DNA from: Amycolatopsis australiensis
Lineage (GTDB): Bacteria; Actinomycetota; Actinomycetes; Mycobacteriales; Pseudonocardiaceae
DNA length: 64,000 nucleotides
Direction of reading: 5' to 3'
Assembly: GCF_900119165.1 (NCBI RefSeq)
Contig: NZ_FPJG01000006.1
Span: 3,596,001-3,660,000 of the forward strand
Shown here: one piece after another, positions 17,518-26,655 of the stretch
Numbering within the stretch: the stretch's first letter is position 1
Layout of the letters: the number at the start of each line of letters is the position of its first letter
Program-made: the position numbers and the translations under genes
Notes under the pieces: generated by a model
The model's input: the letters and a program-made list of their open reading frames with translations, nothing else
What the model was told of the DNA's origin: nothing
Databases searched by the model: none

Positions 17518-18543
17518 GTGGCCAACGCGGAGGAGCGCCGCTTCGAAGTGCTGCGCGCGATCGTGGCCGACTACGTGGCCAACCAGGAGCCGGTCGGCTC
17601 CAAGGCGATCGTCGAACGGCACAACCTGGGCGTGTCGAGCGCCACCGTGCGCAACGACATGGCCACCCTCGAGGAAGAGGGCTACATCACCCAGCCGCAC
17701 ACCAGTGCCGGCCGCGTCCCGACCGACAAGGGCTACCGCCTCTTCGTCGACCGGCTCTCGGAGATCAAGCCGCTGTCGGCCGCCGAGCGGCGGGCCATCA
17801 CCACCTTCCTCGACAGCGGCACCGACCTCGACGACGTCCTCCGGCGCTCGGTCCGGCTGCTCGCCCAGCTGACCCGCCAGGTCGCCGTCGTCCAGTACCC
17901 GATGCTGACCAACGCCAAGGTGCGCCACCTCGAAGTGGTACCGCTCACCCCGGCGCGGCTCATGCTCGTGCTCATCACCGACAACGGCCGCGTCGACCAG
18001 CGCACGGTCGACCTCGGCGACATCATCACCGAAGAAGACGTGACCCGGCTGCGCACCGTGCTGAACGCGGCCATGGCCGGGCGGCGGCTCAACGAGGCCT
18101 CCGCCCGCGTCGCCGAGCTGCCCGAGAAATCGCCCGGCGAGCTGCGGGACGCGCTCATCCGCGTGACCACGGTGCTCGTCGAGTCGCTGGCCGAGCACCC
18201 GGAGGAACGCCTGGTCCTCGGCGGCACCGCCAACCTCACCCGCAACGTCGCCGACTTCCCCGGGTCGCTGCGCCAGGTCCTCGAAGCCCTCGAGGAGCAG
18301 GTCGTCGTGCTCAAGCTGCTGGCCGCCGCGCGCAACCCCGGTGCGATCACGGTGCGCATCGGTGAGGAAAATGAAGACGAGCAGATGCGCAGCACCTCGG
18401 TCGTCTCCATCGGCTACGGCCGCGACGACGTGGTGCTCGGCGGCATGGGGGTGGTCGGCCCGACCCGGATGGACTACCCCGGCACGATCGCCGCGGTCCG
18501 CGCGGTCGCCAACTACGTGGGGCAGATCCTGGCCGGCCGCTGA
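17518..18543 (+). CDS. hrcA: Heat-inducible transcription repressor HrcA
   Basis: 341 residues. The N-terminal winged helix ([61 protein letters not shown]) binds CIRCE operators. A GAF-like middle domain and the C-terminal [42 protein letters not shown] complete the family. It represses chaperonin genes. GTG 17518 has an AGGTGAGG site just upstream. I see no TTAGCACTC-type CIRCE in the 199-base upstream gap, so autoregulation through CIRCE is not supported here. It heads the hrcA-dnaJ-rsmE operon. Confidence 0.96.
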   Translation: MANAEERRFEVLRAIVADYVANQEPVGSKAIVERHNLGVSSATVRNDMATLEEEGYITQPHTSAGRVPTDKGYRLFVDRLSEIKPLSAAERRAITTFLDSGTDLDDVLRRSVRLLAQLTRQVAVVQYPMLTNAKVRHLEVVPLTPARLMLVLITDNGRVDQRTVDLGDIITEEDVTRLRTVLNAAMAGRRLNEASARVAELPEKSPGELRDALIRVTTVLVESLAEHPEERLVLGGTANLTRNVADFPGSLRQVLEALEEQVVVLKLLAAARNPGAITVRIGEENEDEQMRSTSVVSIGYGRDDVVLGGMGVVGPTRMDYPGTIAAVRAVANYVGQILAGR

Positions 18544-18574
18544 GCCGGGCAGAGCAGAAGGAGAAGCAGAGACG

Positions 18575-19738
18575 GTGGCGAGGGACTACTACGGCATCCT
18601 CGGGGTGGCCAAGAACGCGAGCGATCAGGAGATCAAGCGCGCGTACCGGAAGCTGGCCCGGGAGCTGCACCCCGACGTCAACCCGTCGGACGACGCCCAG
18701 CACAAGTTCGCCGAGGTCACCACGGCCTACGAGGTGCTGTCCGACCCGCAGAAACGCAAGATCGTCGACCTCGGCGGCGACCCCATGGACAACGGGGCCC
18801 GCGGCGGCGGGGGCGGCGACCCGTTCGCCGGCTTCGGCGGCCTCGGCGACATCATGGACGCCTTCTTCGGCGCCGCCGGCGGTGGCGGCCGCGGCCGCGG
18901 GCCCCGCAGCCGCGTCCAGCCCGGCTCCGACGCCCTCATCCGGCTCGGCCTCACCCTCGAAGAATGCGCCACCGGTGTCGACAAGGAGATCGCCGTCGAC
19001 ACCGCCATCGTCTGCGACCTCTGCCGCGGCGCCGGCACCGCCGAGGGCACCTCGGTCAAGACCTGCGACACCTGCGGCGGCGCCGGCGAGGTCCAGTCCG
19101 TCCAGCGGTCGTTCCTCGGCCAGGTCGTCACCGCCCGCCCCTGCCCGGTCTGCCGCGGCTTCGGCGAGGTCATCCCCGACCCCTGCCGCCAGTGCGGCGG
19201 CGACGGCCGCATCCGCGCCCGCCGCAACGTCACCGCCAAGATCCCGCCGGGCGTCGGCGACGGCATGCGCATCCGCCTCTCCGGCCAGGGCGAGGTCGGC
19301 CCCGGCGGCGGCCCCGCCGGCGACCTCTACGTCGAGATCGACGAGACCCCGCACGAGGTCTTCGTCCGCCAGGGCCACGACCTGCACTGCAACTTCCGCA
19401 TCCCGATGACCACCGCCGCCCTCGGCGCCACGGTCCCCATCGCGACCCTCGTCGACGGCGACTACGAACTCGACATCGAACCCGGCACCCAGCCCAACGC
19501 CGAACTCGTCCTCACCGGCAAGGGCATGCCCCGGCTGCGGTCCTCCGGCCGCGTCGACGGCCGCGGCGACCTCCACGTCCACATCGACGTCGTCGTCCCC
19601 ACCAAGCTCGACGAAGCCCAGCGCGAACTCCTCGTCGAACTCGCCCAGCAACGCGGCGAAGAAGTCCCCACGCTGGCCGCCAACGGCGCCAAGCACGGCG
19701 GCCTCTTCGCCAAGCTCCGCGCCAAGAACCACCGCTGA
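18575..19738 (+). CDS. dnaJ: Chaperone protein DnaJ (hrcA-linked paralogue)
   Basis: 387 residues. J domain with the HPD motif in RELHPDVNP, a Gly/Phe-rich linker ([15 protein letters not shown]), four complete zinc repeats ([32 protein letters not shown]) and the two beta-rich substrate domains. It stimulates DnaK ATPase and hands over unfolded clients. GTG 18575 is preceded by AGAAGGAGAAG; it lies 31 bases after the hrcA stop. In actinobacteria the copy next to hrcA is usually the second DnaJ (dnaJ2 type), the other being with dnaK-grpE. Confidence 0.96.
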   Translation: MARDYYGILGVAKNASDQEIKRAYRKLARELHPDVNPSDDAQHKFAEVTTAYEVLSDPQKRKIVDLGGDPMDNGARGGGGGDPFAGFGGLGDIMDAFFGAAGGGGRGRGPRSRVQPGSDALIRLGLTLEECATGVDKEIAVDTAIVCDLCRGAGTAEGTSVKTCDTCGGAGEVQSVQRSFLGQVVTARPCPVCRGFGEVIPDPCRQCGGDGRIRARRNVTAKIPPGVGDGMRIRLSGQGEVGPGGGPAGDLYVEIDETPHEVFVRQGHDLHCNFRIPMTTAALGATVPIATLVDGDYELDIEPGTQPNAELVLTGKGMPRLRSSGRVDGRGDLHVHIDVVVPTKLDEAQRELLVELAQQRGEEVPTLAANGAKHGGLFAKLRAKNHR

Positions 19739-19741
19739 CCC

Positions 19742-20494
19742 GTGCCCGACACCACCCTGCCGGTCTTCCTCGCCGCCACCGTCCCCGCCACCGGGCACGC
19801 GGTCCTCGACGGCGAGGAAGCCCGGCACGCGGCCACGGTCCGCCGCCTGCGCGCCGGAGAACGGCTGGTGCTCTCCGACGGCGCGGGCGCGATGGCCCGC
19901 TGCGTCGTCGAAACCGTCCGGCCCGGCCGCGACGCCGTCCTCACCCTCACCGTCGAGGAAAGCTGGACCGAACAACCACCCGCCCTGCGCGTCCTCGTCG
20001 CCCAAGCCCTCGCCAAAGGCGACCGCGGCGAACTCGCCGTCGAACTCGCCACCGAAGCCGGCGCCGACGCCGTCATCCCCTGGCGAGCCACCCGCAGCAT
20101 CGCCAAATGGGAAGACGGCACCCGCGGCGGCAAAGCCCTCGCCCGCTGGCGAGCCACCGCCCGCGCCGCCGCCAAACAAGCCCGCCGCGCCCACATCCCC
20201 GACGTCACCGAACCCGTCACCACCCGCGAACTCGCCGGCCTCATCGCCACCATGTCCCAGGCCATCGTCCTCGAATCCGACGCCCCCGACCGCCTCACCG
20301 ACCTCCCCCTCCCCGACACCGGCGACATCCTCCTCGTCGTCGGCCCCGAAGGCGGCATCACCGACGACGAACTCCGCACCCTCCAAGACGCCGGCGCCCA
20401 CGCCGTCCGCCTCGGCCCCACCGTCCTGCGCACCTCCACCGCCGCCGCCGTCGCCCTCGGCGCCATCGGCGCCCTCACCACCCGCTGGAACTGA
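19742..20494 (+). CDS. rsmE: 16S rRNA (uracil1498-N3)-methyltransferase RsmE
   Basis: A 250-residue SPOUT-class methyltransferase that methylates N3 of U1498 in 16S rRNA. An N-terminal PUA-like part (HAVLDGEEARHAATVRRLRAGE) precedes the trefoil-knot SAM site, seen as ILLVVGPEGGITDDEL and VRLGPTVLRTSTAAAVAL near the C-terminus. It begins (GTG) three bases after the dnaJ stop, as in many actinobacteria where rsmE closes the hrcA-dnaJ operon. Confidence 0.95.
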   Translation: MPDTTLPVFLAATVPATGHAVLDGEEARHAATVRRLRAGERLVLSDGAGAMARCVVETVRPGRDAVLTLTVEESWTEQPPALRVLVAQALAKGDRGELAVELATEAGADAVIPWRATRSIAKWEDGTRGGKALARWRATARAAAKQARRAHIPDVTEPVTTRELAGLIATMSQAIVLESDAPDRLTDLPLPDTGDILLVVGPEGGITDDELRTLQDAGAHAVRLGPTVLRTSTAAAVALGAIGALTTRWN

Positions 20495-20924
20495 AAGATC
20501 AACCAAAAAACACCCCCGATTTTGCGCCCAGTTATGGCGCGATCACACTCCGACCCGTTACTCTCGTTTACTAACGCGCCACCCACCGTTTCGGCGCGCC
20601 ACTGGGAAGACACAGACCCCGCCGGGCACCTCCCCCCTCGGTCCGGCGGCCGCCGCGGTGGCGGTAGATCGACCCCCAGGGTCTACCGCTCCGCGGCCCC
20701 CTTCGTCGCTTCGCTCCTTCGGGGGCCGCTTCGCGTTCGTTGGGTCCTCTGGGGGTCAAACCCCCAGACCCCCAGCCGGGGGCGCGCCCCCGGACCCCCC
20801 GCCGCTTTCGCTCGGTGCTAGTTGGCTGCCGCGTCTTCCGGTGTGGTCCTGTGGGTGTTGGCTCGGGCCCGCCTGTGCGGGTGGCTGTCGTGCCTCTTCT
20901 CCTCTTCGTCGATATGGTCTCCGC
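20495..20924. other. Intergenic stretch with clustered hairpins
   Basis: These 430 bases between rsmE and the HIT gene hold no supportable gene. They begin with an AT-richer 90 bases (possible end of the rsmE transcript), then a dense series of inverted repeats (20661-20793), then the HIT gene promoter region. Confidence 0.7.
20661..20793. repeat. Array of four perfect stem-loops (extragenic element)
   Basis: Four perfect dyads follow one another: GCGGTAGA/TCTACCGC (20661-20668, 20682-20689); GCGGCCCCC/GGGGGCCGC (20693-20701, 20721-20729); CTGGGGGT/ACCCCCAG with a 3-base loop (20749-20756, 20760-20767); and the 18-bp palindrome CCGGGGGCGCGCCCCCGG (20776-20793). A second ACCCCCAG copy at 20768-20775 could switch partners. 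Such clusters are seen as dispersed extragenic elements and can end transcription. Confidence 0.75.
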
Positions 20925-21287
20925 ATGAGTGAGGATGAGACCCTGTTCGAGCGGATCATCGCCGGGGAGATCCCTGCCGATGTCGTCTACCAGGACGACA
21001 CCACCTTCGCCTTCCGGGACATCCGGCCGCAGGCCCGGGTTCACGTTCTCGTCGTTCCGCGGAAGCGGTACCGGAACGTTGCCGAGCTCGCCGCCGCCGA
21101 TCCTCGGCTTCTCGGTGATGTTGTCGCCACCGCCCGTAAGGTCGCCGAGCTCGAGGGCATCCTCGAGAGCGGGTATCGCCTCGTCTTCAACACCGACCGT
21201 GATGCCGGGCAGACCGTTTTCCACGTGCACGCCCACGTCCTCGGCGGCGAACCACTCGGGTTGTTCGGGGCTCCTGACGAGGACTGA
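20925..21287 (+). CDS. HIT-family nucleotide hydrolase/transferase
   Basis: 120 residues with the histidine triad HVHAHVLGG near the C-terminus and the N-terminal TLFERIIAGEIPADVVYQDD typical of HinT-type proteins, which hydrolyse purine nucleoside phosphoramidates. ATG 20925 (MSEDETLF) is the family start. It sits directly upstream of phoH, a common actinobacterial arrangement. Confidence 0.93.
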   Translation: MSEDETLFERIIAGEIPADVVYQDDTTFAFRDIRPQARVHVLVVPRKRYRNVAELAAADPRLLGDVVATARKVAELEGILESGYRLVFNTDRDAGQTVFHVHAHVLGGEPLGLFGAPDED

Positions 21288-21373
21288 GGAAACCGGCCTG
21301 CGTTCTGCCGGGGGGTGCCAGTAGCATCGGTGGGGTCCGTAGTCCCTCACCGAGAAAGCAGGCCTGAGGCCAC

Positions 21374-22450
21374 GTGGCCGGAACCGTACCGGGTGGAGCC
21401 GCCCGACCCGACGTCCCCGGGGACGTCCCCAAGACCGAGGATGCCGCCGTCCAGTCCGCGCAGTCCCGGTTCCCCATCCCCGACGCCGCCGCACTGAGCC
21501 TGCTCGGCTCCCGCGACGAGAACCTGCGCGTCGCCGAGGAACTCCTCGCCGCCGACGTCCACGTCCGCGGCAACGAGGTCACCCTCACCGGCACCCCCGC
21601 CGACGTCGCCTTCGCCGAACGCGTCTTCGCCGAGCTCGTCCAGCTCGCCGGCGGCGGCCAGCAGGTCGGACCCGACACCGTCCGCCGCACCGTCTCCATG
21701 CTCTCCACCGGCGACGCGTCCCCGGCCGAGGTCCTCAGCCTCAACATCGTCTCCCGCCGCGGCAAGACCATCCGGCCCAAGACGCTCAACCAGAAGCGCT
21801 ACGTCGACGCCATCGACAAGCACACCGTCGTCTTCGGCATCGGCCCTGCCGGCACCGGCAAGACCTACCTCGCCATGGCGAAGGCCGTCCAGGCGCTCCA
21901 GGCCAAGCAGGTCACCCGCATCGTCCTGACCCGCCCCGCCGTCGAAGCCGGCGAGCGCCTCGGCTACCTGCCCGGCACCCTCAACGAGAAGATCGACCCC
22001 TACCTGCGGCCCCTCTACGACGCGCTGCACGACATGGTCGAACCCGAGTCCATCCCGCGGCTCATGCAGGCAGGCACCATCGAGATCGCGCCCCTGGCCT
22101 ACATGCGCGGCCGCACCCTCAACGACGCCTTCATCATCCTCGACGAGGCCCAGAACACCACGCCCGAGCAGATGAAGATGTTCCTCACCCGCCTCGGCTT
22201 CGGCTCCAAGATCGTCGTCACCGGCGACATCACCCAGGTCGACCTGCCCAGCGGCCAGCGCAGCGGCCTCCGCGTCGTCCGCGACATCCTCACCGGCGTC
22301 GACGACCTCCACTTCGCCGAACTCACCAGCCAGGACGTCGTCCGGCACAAGCTCGTCGGCGACATCGTCGACGCCTACGAGAAGTGGCAGGCCGTGCAGG
22401 ACGCGCAGGAACAACAGCAGGGCAACGGCTGGAAGGGCAACCGGCGGTGA
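21374..22450 (+). CDS. phoH: PhoH-like ATPase
   Basis: 358 residues. An N-terminal KH-like part ([26 protein letters not shown]) precedes the P-loop ATPase domain with Walker [16 protein letters not shown] (about 160), Walker [15 protein letters not shown] and sensor [12 protein letters not shown]. PhoH proteins are predicted RNA-linked ATPases/helicases found next to the rRNA-maturation endonuclease YbeY. GTG start; the last four bases overlap ybeY (GTGA), indicating coupled translation. Confidence 0.94.
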   Translation: MAGTVPGGAARPDVPGDVPKTEDAAVQSAQSRFPIPDAAALSLLGSRDENLRVAEELLAADVHVRGNEVTLTGTPADVAFAERVFAELVQLAGGGQQVGPDTVRRTVSMLSTGDASPAEVLSLNIVSRRGKTIRPKTLNQKRYVDAIDKHTVVFGIGPAGTGKTYLAMAKAVQALQAKQVTRIVLTRPAVEAGERLGYLPGTLNEKIDPYLRPLYDALHDMVEPESIPRLMQAGTIEIAPLAYMRGRTLNDAFIILDEAQNTTPEQMKMFLTRLGFGSKIVVTGDITQVDLPSGQRSGLRVVRDILTGVDDLHFAELTSQDVVRHKLVGDIVDAYEKWQAVQDAQEQQQGNGWKGNRR

Positions 22451-23007
22451 GCATCGAGATCGCCAACGAGTCCGGCGTCAACGTCGACGAGACCTCCATC
22501 GTCTCCGCCGCCCGCTACGCCCTCGACAAGATGGAAGTCAGCCCGCTCGCCGAGCTGTCCATCCTGCTCGTCACCCTCGACGTCATGGAAGACCTCCACG
22601 AACGCTGGATGGACCTCCCCGGCCCCACCGACGTCATGGCCTTCCCCATGGACGAGCTCGACTCCAGCCGCCGCCCCGACGCGCCCGACGCGTCCCCGGC
22701 CCTGCTCGGCGACATCGTGCTCTGCCCGGCGTTCGCCAAGGACCAGGCCAAGACCGCCGGCCACAGCCTCATCGACGAACTGCACCTGCTCACCGTGCAC
22801 GGCGTCCTCCACCTCCTCGGCTACGACCACGCCGAACCCGCCGAGGAACGCGAGATGTTCGCCCTCCAGAAACGCATCCTCGGCGAGTACCAGGACGCGG
22901 TCGCGGCCCTGGAGAAGCAGAACGCCCAGCGCAGCACCGACGACCGCGTCCTCGGCATCGCCGGCCTCGACGCCCCCGCCGAACCACCCGCCGGAGAAAC
23001 GCCGTAG
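22447..23007 (+). CDS. ybeY: Endoribonuclease YbeY (rRNA maturation factor)
   Basis: 186 residues. The zinc site is [14 protein letters not shown] (three His), preceded by [26 protein letters not shown] and [10 protein letters not shown]. YbeY takes part in 16S rRNA 3' processing and 70S quality control. It starts with GTG inside the phoH stop. A C-terminal extension ([20 protein letters not shown]) is seen in actinobacterial members. Confidence 0.95.
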   Translation: MSIEIANESGVNVDETSIVSAARYALDKMEVSPLAELSILLVTLDVMEDLHERWMDLPGPTDVMAFPMDELDSSRRPDAPDASPALLGDIVLCPAFAKDQAKTAGHSLIDELHLLTVHGVLHLLGYDHAEPAEEREMFALQKRILGEYQDAVAALEKQNAQRSTDDRVLGIAGLDAPAEPPAGETP

Positions 23008-23022
23008 TGCCGCCCGGAGCAA

Positions 23023-23107
23023 GCGCCCCAATGCGGCCTTCGGTGCGTCAGACGCACCCAAGGCGGCCTTCGGTGCGTGAGACGCAACCAAGGCCGCATT
23101 GGGGCGC
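23023..23107. repeat. 85-bp extragenic inverted/tandem repeat element
   Basis: The outer arms GCGCCCCAATGCGGCCTT (23023-23040) and its exact complement (23090-23107) give an 18-bp perfect stem. Inside are two near-identical copies of a roughly 30-base unit with core GGCCTTCGGTGCGT followed by AGACGCA (from about 23034 and 23064). The element fills most of the gap between ybeY and the CNNM gene. Symmetry and the internal duplication suggest a dispersed repeat, not a simple terminator. Confidence 0.8.
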
Positions 23108-23156
23108 CGTTCGCGGCCGGCGCCCGAGCCCCGAAGCGCGGCGCTAGGCGTCCCTC

Positions 23157-24503
23157 ATGGTCCAGCTGCTCTTCGCGATCGCGCTCGTGCTTCTCGCGGG
23201 CGTGTTCGCCGCGGCCGACGCCGCCATCAGCACCGTCTCGCAAGCCCGCGCCGAAGGCCTCACCCGGCTCGGGCTGCCCGGGGCCCGCCAGCTCGCCGCC
23301 ATCGTCGCCGAACGCCGCCGGCACATCAACCTCCTGCTCCTGCTGCGCCTCGGCTGCGAGCTCACCGCCACCGTGCTCGTCACCGTCGCGGTCGGCACCT
23401 GGATCCACCCGCTCGGCCTCGCCGTGCTCGTCACCGCCGTCGTCATGGTCGTCGTCAGCTACGTCCTCATCGGCGTCGGCCCCCGCACCCTCGGCCGCCA
23501 GCACCCCTACCGCATCGGCCGCTACGTCGCCGGGCCCGTCCGCGTCCTCGGCTCGGTCCTCGGCCCGCTGTCCCGGCTGCTCATCCTCATCGGCAACGCC
23601 ATCACCCCCGGCCAGGGCTTCCGCGAAGGCCCGTTCACCTCCGAGGTCGAGCTGCGCGAGCTGGTCGACCTCGCCCAGGAACGAGGCGTCGTCGAAGACT
23701 CCGAGCGCGAGATGATCCACTCGGTGTTCGAGCTCGGCGACACCGTCGCCCGCGAAGTCATGGTGCCGCGCACCGAGATCGTCTGGATCGAGCGCACCAA
23801 GACCGTCCGCCAGGCCCTCGCCCTCGCGCTGCGCACCGGCTTCACCCGCCTGCCGGTGATCGACGAGTCCGTCGACGACATCGTCGGCGTCGTCAACATC
23901 AAGGACCTCATGGCCGGGTACATGGACCCGGACGGCCCGAGCACCCTCGTCGGCACGCTGATGAACGAAGCGTCCTTCGTCCCCGACTCGAAACGCCTCG
24001 CCGAGCTGCTCAAGGAAATGCAGCGCTCGCACAACCACATGGCGATCGCCGTCGACGAGTACGGCGGCACCGCGGGCCTGCTCACCATCGAAGACGTCCT
24101 CGAGGAGATCGTCGGCGAAATCACCGACGAGTCCGACGCCGACGAACGCCCCGAAGTCGAGGAGCTCGAAGACGGCGCGGTCCGCGTCTCGTCCCGGATG
24201 GGCGTCGACGACCTGGGCGAACTGTTCGGCATCGACCTCGAAGACCACGACGTGGAGACCGTGGGCGGGCTGCTCGCGGAACGACTGGGTAGGGTCCCGC
24301 TGCCGGGGGCCGAAGCCGAGGTCGCCGGCCTTCGGCTGTTCGCCGAAGGGGGCAAGGACCGGCGCGGCCGCATGCGGATCACCTCCGTGGTCGTGCACCC
24401 GGCCGACGCCGACGCGGTGACCGACCCGGCCGACCGCACCGCGCGCCGCCGCACGCGCCTGCCCCACCCCGACGAACGCGACAGGAGCGTCGAACATGCC
24501 TGA
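23157..24503 (+). CDS. CNNM/CorC-family membrane protein with CBS pair (hemolysin-like)
   Basis: 448 residues. The first 150 form a DUF21/CNNM-type membrane domain (MVQLLFAIALVLLAGVFAAADAA, three to four helices). A CBS pair follows (MVPRTEIVWIERTKTVRQAL, FTRLPVIDESVDDIVGVVNIKDLM, MAIAVDEYGGTAGLLTIEDVLEEIVGEI), and then a CorC/HlyC C-terminal domain. Homologues act in magnesium or cobalt handling. It lies between ybeY and era, the conserved actinobacterial order, and its last eight bases overlap the next gene. Confidence 0.92.
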   Translation: MVQLLFAIALVLLAGVFAAADAAISTVSQARAEGLTRLGLPGARQLAAIVAERRRHINLLLLLRLGCELTATVLVTVAVGTWIHPLGLAVLVTAVVMVVVSYVLIGVGPRTLGRQHPYRIGRYVAGPVRVLGSVLGPLSRLLILIGNAITPGQGFREGPFTSEVELRELVDLAQERGVVEDSEREMIHSVFELGDTVAREVMVPRTEIVWIERTKTVRQALALALRTGFTRLPVIDESVDDIVGVVNIKDLMAGYMDPDGPSTLVGTLMNEASFVPDSKRLAELLKEMQRSHNHMAIAVDEYGGTAGLLTIEDVLEEIVGEITDESDADERPEVEELEDGAVRVSSRMGVDDLGELFGIDLEDHDVETVGGLLAERLGRVPLPGAEAEVAGLRLFAEGGKDRRGRMRITSVVVHPADADAVTDPADRTARRRTRLPHPDERDRSVEHA

Positions 24504-24834
24504 CCTCGAGGCGGAGGACCAGAAGCTGGTCGTCCTCGCGCGGTCCTCGCGCGCCCGCACCCGAGCCGCCGAAGGCGCCGCGGTCCGCGACACCGACGGC
24601 CGCACCTACGCCGCGGCCACGGTCGACCAGCCGTCGTTCAAGCTGACCGCGCTGCAGGCCGCCGTCGCCGCCGCGGTCTCCAGCGGCGCCGAAAGCCTCG
24701 AGGCCGCCGCCGTCGTCAGCGGCGAAAGCCTGCTCAAGGAGGCGTCCGTGCACGCGGTCCGCGACATCGCGAAGCACGCCCCGATCATCCTCGCCGGCCC
24801 GGACGGCGAAGTCCTCAAGGTGCTCGACCGATGA
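24496..24834 (+). CDS. Cytidine-deaminase-fold protein lacking zinc ligands
   Basis: 112 residues. Overall length, helix pattern and the segment TALQAAVAAAVSSGAESLEAAAVV resemble the cytidine deaminase core. However, the catalytic (C/H)-A-E and P-C-x-x-C zinc motifs are absent: the corresponding places read LTALQAAV and KEASVHAVRDIAKHAP. It is embedded between the CBS protein and era with overlaps at both ends (ATG before the upstream stop, ATGA into era). The position is conserved in actinobacteria (a conserved hypothetical in mycobacteria). A non-catalytic, perhaps ribosome- or Era-linked role is inferred. Confidence 0.75.
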   Translation: MPDLEAEDQKLVVLARSSRARTRAAEGAAVRDTDGRTYAAATVDQPSFKLTALQAAVAAAVSSGAESLEAAAVVSGESLLKEASVHAVRDIAKHAPIILAGPDGEVLKVLDR

Positions 24835-25727
24835 CCGAACACCGCTCCGGCTTCGCCTGCTTCGTCGGACGGCCCAACGCGGGCAAGTCGACGCTGACCA
24901 ACGCCCTCGTCGGCACCAAGGTCGCGATCACCTCCAGCAAGCCCCAGACCACCCGCCACGCCATCCGCGGCATCGTCCACCGCGAGGACGCCCAGCTCGT
25001 CCTCATCGACACGCCGGGCCTGCACCGGCCGCGCACCCTGCTCGGCGAGCGGCTCAACGACATCGTGCACACCACATGGTCCGAAGTGGACGTCGTCGGG
25101 TTCTGCGTCCCGGCGAACGAAAAGATCGGGCCCGGCGACAAGTTCATCGCCGCCGAGCTGCAGAAGATCGCCAAGCGCACCCCCGTCATCGGCATCGTCA
25201 CCAAGACCGACCTCGTCAAGCCGGACCAGGTCGCCGAGCAGCTGCTGGCCCTGCAGCAGGTGATGGACTTCGCCGAGCTCGTCCCGGTGTCCGCAGTGGA
25301 CGGGTTCCAGGTGGACACGCTCGCGAAGCTGCTCATCGAGCGGCTGCCCGAAGGGCCGCAGCTCTACCCGGGCGGCGAGCTCACCGACGAGCCCGAGCAG
25401 ACGCTGGTCGCCGAGCTGATCCGCGAAGCGGCGCTGGAAGGCGTCCGCGACGAGCTGCCGCACTCGATCGCCGTCACCGTCGAGGAGATGCTGCCCCGCG
25501 AAGGCCGCGACGACCTCATCGACGTGCACGCCTTCCTCTACGTCGAGCGGCCCAGCCAGAAGGGGATCATCCTCGGGCACAAGGGCGAACGGCTGCGGGA
25601 GGTCGGTGCCACCGCCCGCAAGCACATCGAACGGCTGCTCGGCTCGAAGGTCTACCTCGACCTGCACATCAAGGTGGCCAAGGACTGGCAGCGCGACCCG
25701 CGCCAGCTGCGCCGGCTCGGCTTCTGA
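24831..25727 (+). CDS. era: GTPase Era
   Basis: 298 residues. GTPase motifs G1 GRPNAGKST, G2 region SKPQTTRHAIRG, G3 DTPGLHRPRTLLG and G4 TKTD are followed by a C-terminal KH domain (IILGHKGERLREVGATARKHIERLLG). Era binds the 3' end of 16S rRNA in 30S assembly. ATG 24831 overlaps the previous stop (ATGA). It ends the phoH-ybeY-CBS-CDA-era run. Confidence 0.97.
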   Translation: MTEHRSGFACFVGRPNAGKSTLTNALVGTKVAITSSKPQTTRHAIRGIVHREDAQLVLIDTPGLHRPRTLLGERLNDIVHTTWSEVDVVGFCVPANEKIGPGDKFIAAELQKIAKRTPVIGIVTKTDLVKPDQVAEQLLALQQVMDFAELVPVSAVDGFQVDTLAKLLIERLPEGPQLYPGGELTDEPEQTLVAELIREAALEGVRDELPHSIAVTVEEMLPREGRDDLIDVHAFLYVERPSQKGIILGHKGERLREVGATARKHIERLLGSKVYLDLHIKVAKDWQRDPRQLRRLGF

Positions 25728-25879
25728 ATTCCTGATCTCGATTCGGTCGCGACGGGAGGAATCCCGGCGCGCCGGCCGCCTCGTACCCCTACAGTTCGCA
25801 GCTCGACCACACCGCGGCCGATCGGGGCGGCGGCGGACCAGGTGGTCGTCCATGGAGCACGACGAAGGGGAACGACCGA

Positions 25880-26272
25880 ATGACCGACAGCCAGGGCATG
25901 CCCAACTACCCCGGCGACCAGCCCGGCGGGCAGCAGAACTACCCCGGCGGCCAGCCGGGCGGGCAGCAGAACTACCCCGGCGGCCAGCCGGGCGGGTACC
26001 AGCCGGGCCCGCCCCCGAGCAACAACCTGGTGTGGGCCATCCTCACCACCATCTTCTGCTGCCTCCCGTTCGGCGTCGTGTCGATCGTGCAGGCCGCGAA
26101 GGTGAACGGCCTGTGGGCGCAGGGCCAGACGGCCGCGGCGGAGGAAGCCGCGAACTCGGCCAAGAAGTGGGCGATCATCTCGGCGATCGTCGGCGTCGCG
26201 TGGCTCGTGCTGTGGATCATCCTCATGGTGGCGGGTGTGTTCACGTTCGGCACGGGCCGGACGTCATACTGA
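25880..26272 (+). CDS. CD225/dispanin-family membrane protein (copy 1)
   Basis: 130 residues. The N-terminus is a Gly/Gln/Pro/Tyr tail with three tandem GGQPGGQQNYP-type units (27-bp DNA repeats at about 25918-25998). It leads into the CD225 domain: helix NNLVWAILTTIFCCLPFGVVSIV, a basic/alanine loop (QAAKVNGLWAQGQTAAAEEAANSAKKW) and a second helix (WAIISAIVGVAWLVLWIILM). The double Cys (FCCLP) and the loop are hallmarks of the family that includes animal IFITM proteins. First of three such genes placed between era and recO. Function in bacteria is not established. Confidence 0.88.
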   Translation: MTDSQGMPNYPGDQPGGQQNYPGGQPGGQQNYPGGQPGGYQPGPPPSNNLVWAILTTIFCCLPFGVVSIVQAAKVNGLWAQGQTAAAEEAANSAKKWAIISAIVGVAWLVLWIILMVAGVFTFGTGRTSY

Positions 26273-26298
26273 CCTAGCCGAGCAGCAGGAGGATCCCG

Positions 26299-26655
26299 GT
26301 GACCGACCAGTACCCGCCGCCGTACCCGCCCCCGGGCGGGCCGCCACCCGGCTACGGCTACGGCTACCCGCCGCCGAACTACGGACCGCCGCCGGACAAC
26401 AACATGGTCTGGGCGATCCTGAGCACGGTGCTGTGCTGCCTGCCACTGGGCGTCGTCTCCATCGTGAAGTCCAGCCAGGTCAGCTCGCTGTGGTTCCAGG
26501 GCTTCCACGCCGAGGCGCAGAAGGCCGCCGACGACGCCCGCAAGTGGGCGATGTGGTCGGCCATCACGACCGGGGCCCTCCTGCTGCTCTACATCATCTT
26601 CATCGTGGTGATGGTCGTGGTCGTCGGCGCCAACGCCGGCCGGTTCACGCCGTGA
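26299..26655 (+). CDS. CD225/dispanin-family membrane protein (copy 2)
   Basis: 118 residues. A Pro/Tyr/Gly-rich tail (MTDQYPPPYPPPGGPPPGYG) precedes the CD225 domain NNMVWAILSTVLCCLPLGVVSIV with loop KSSQVSSLWFQGFHAEAQKAADDARKW and second helix YIIFIVVMVVVVG. It is a clear paralogue of the gene 26 bases upstream. GTG 26299 has a perfect AGGAGG site six bases before it. The stop overlaps the next gene by four bases (GTGA). Confidence 0.88.
   Translation: MTDQYPPPYPPPGGPPPGYGYGYPPPNYGPPPDNNMVWAILSTVLCCLPLGVVSIVKSSQVSSLWFQGFHAEAQKAADDARKWAMWSAITTGALLLLYIIFIVVMVVVVGANAGRFTP

Noticed and set aside
18347..20506. 719-codon minus-strand open frame opposite dnaJ and rsmE
   Set aside because: Asp/Gly/Val-rich shadow of two certain genes; no ribosome site or domain.
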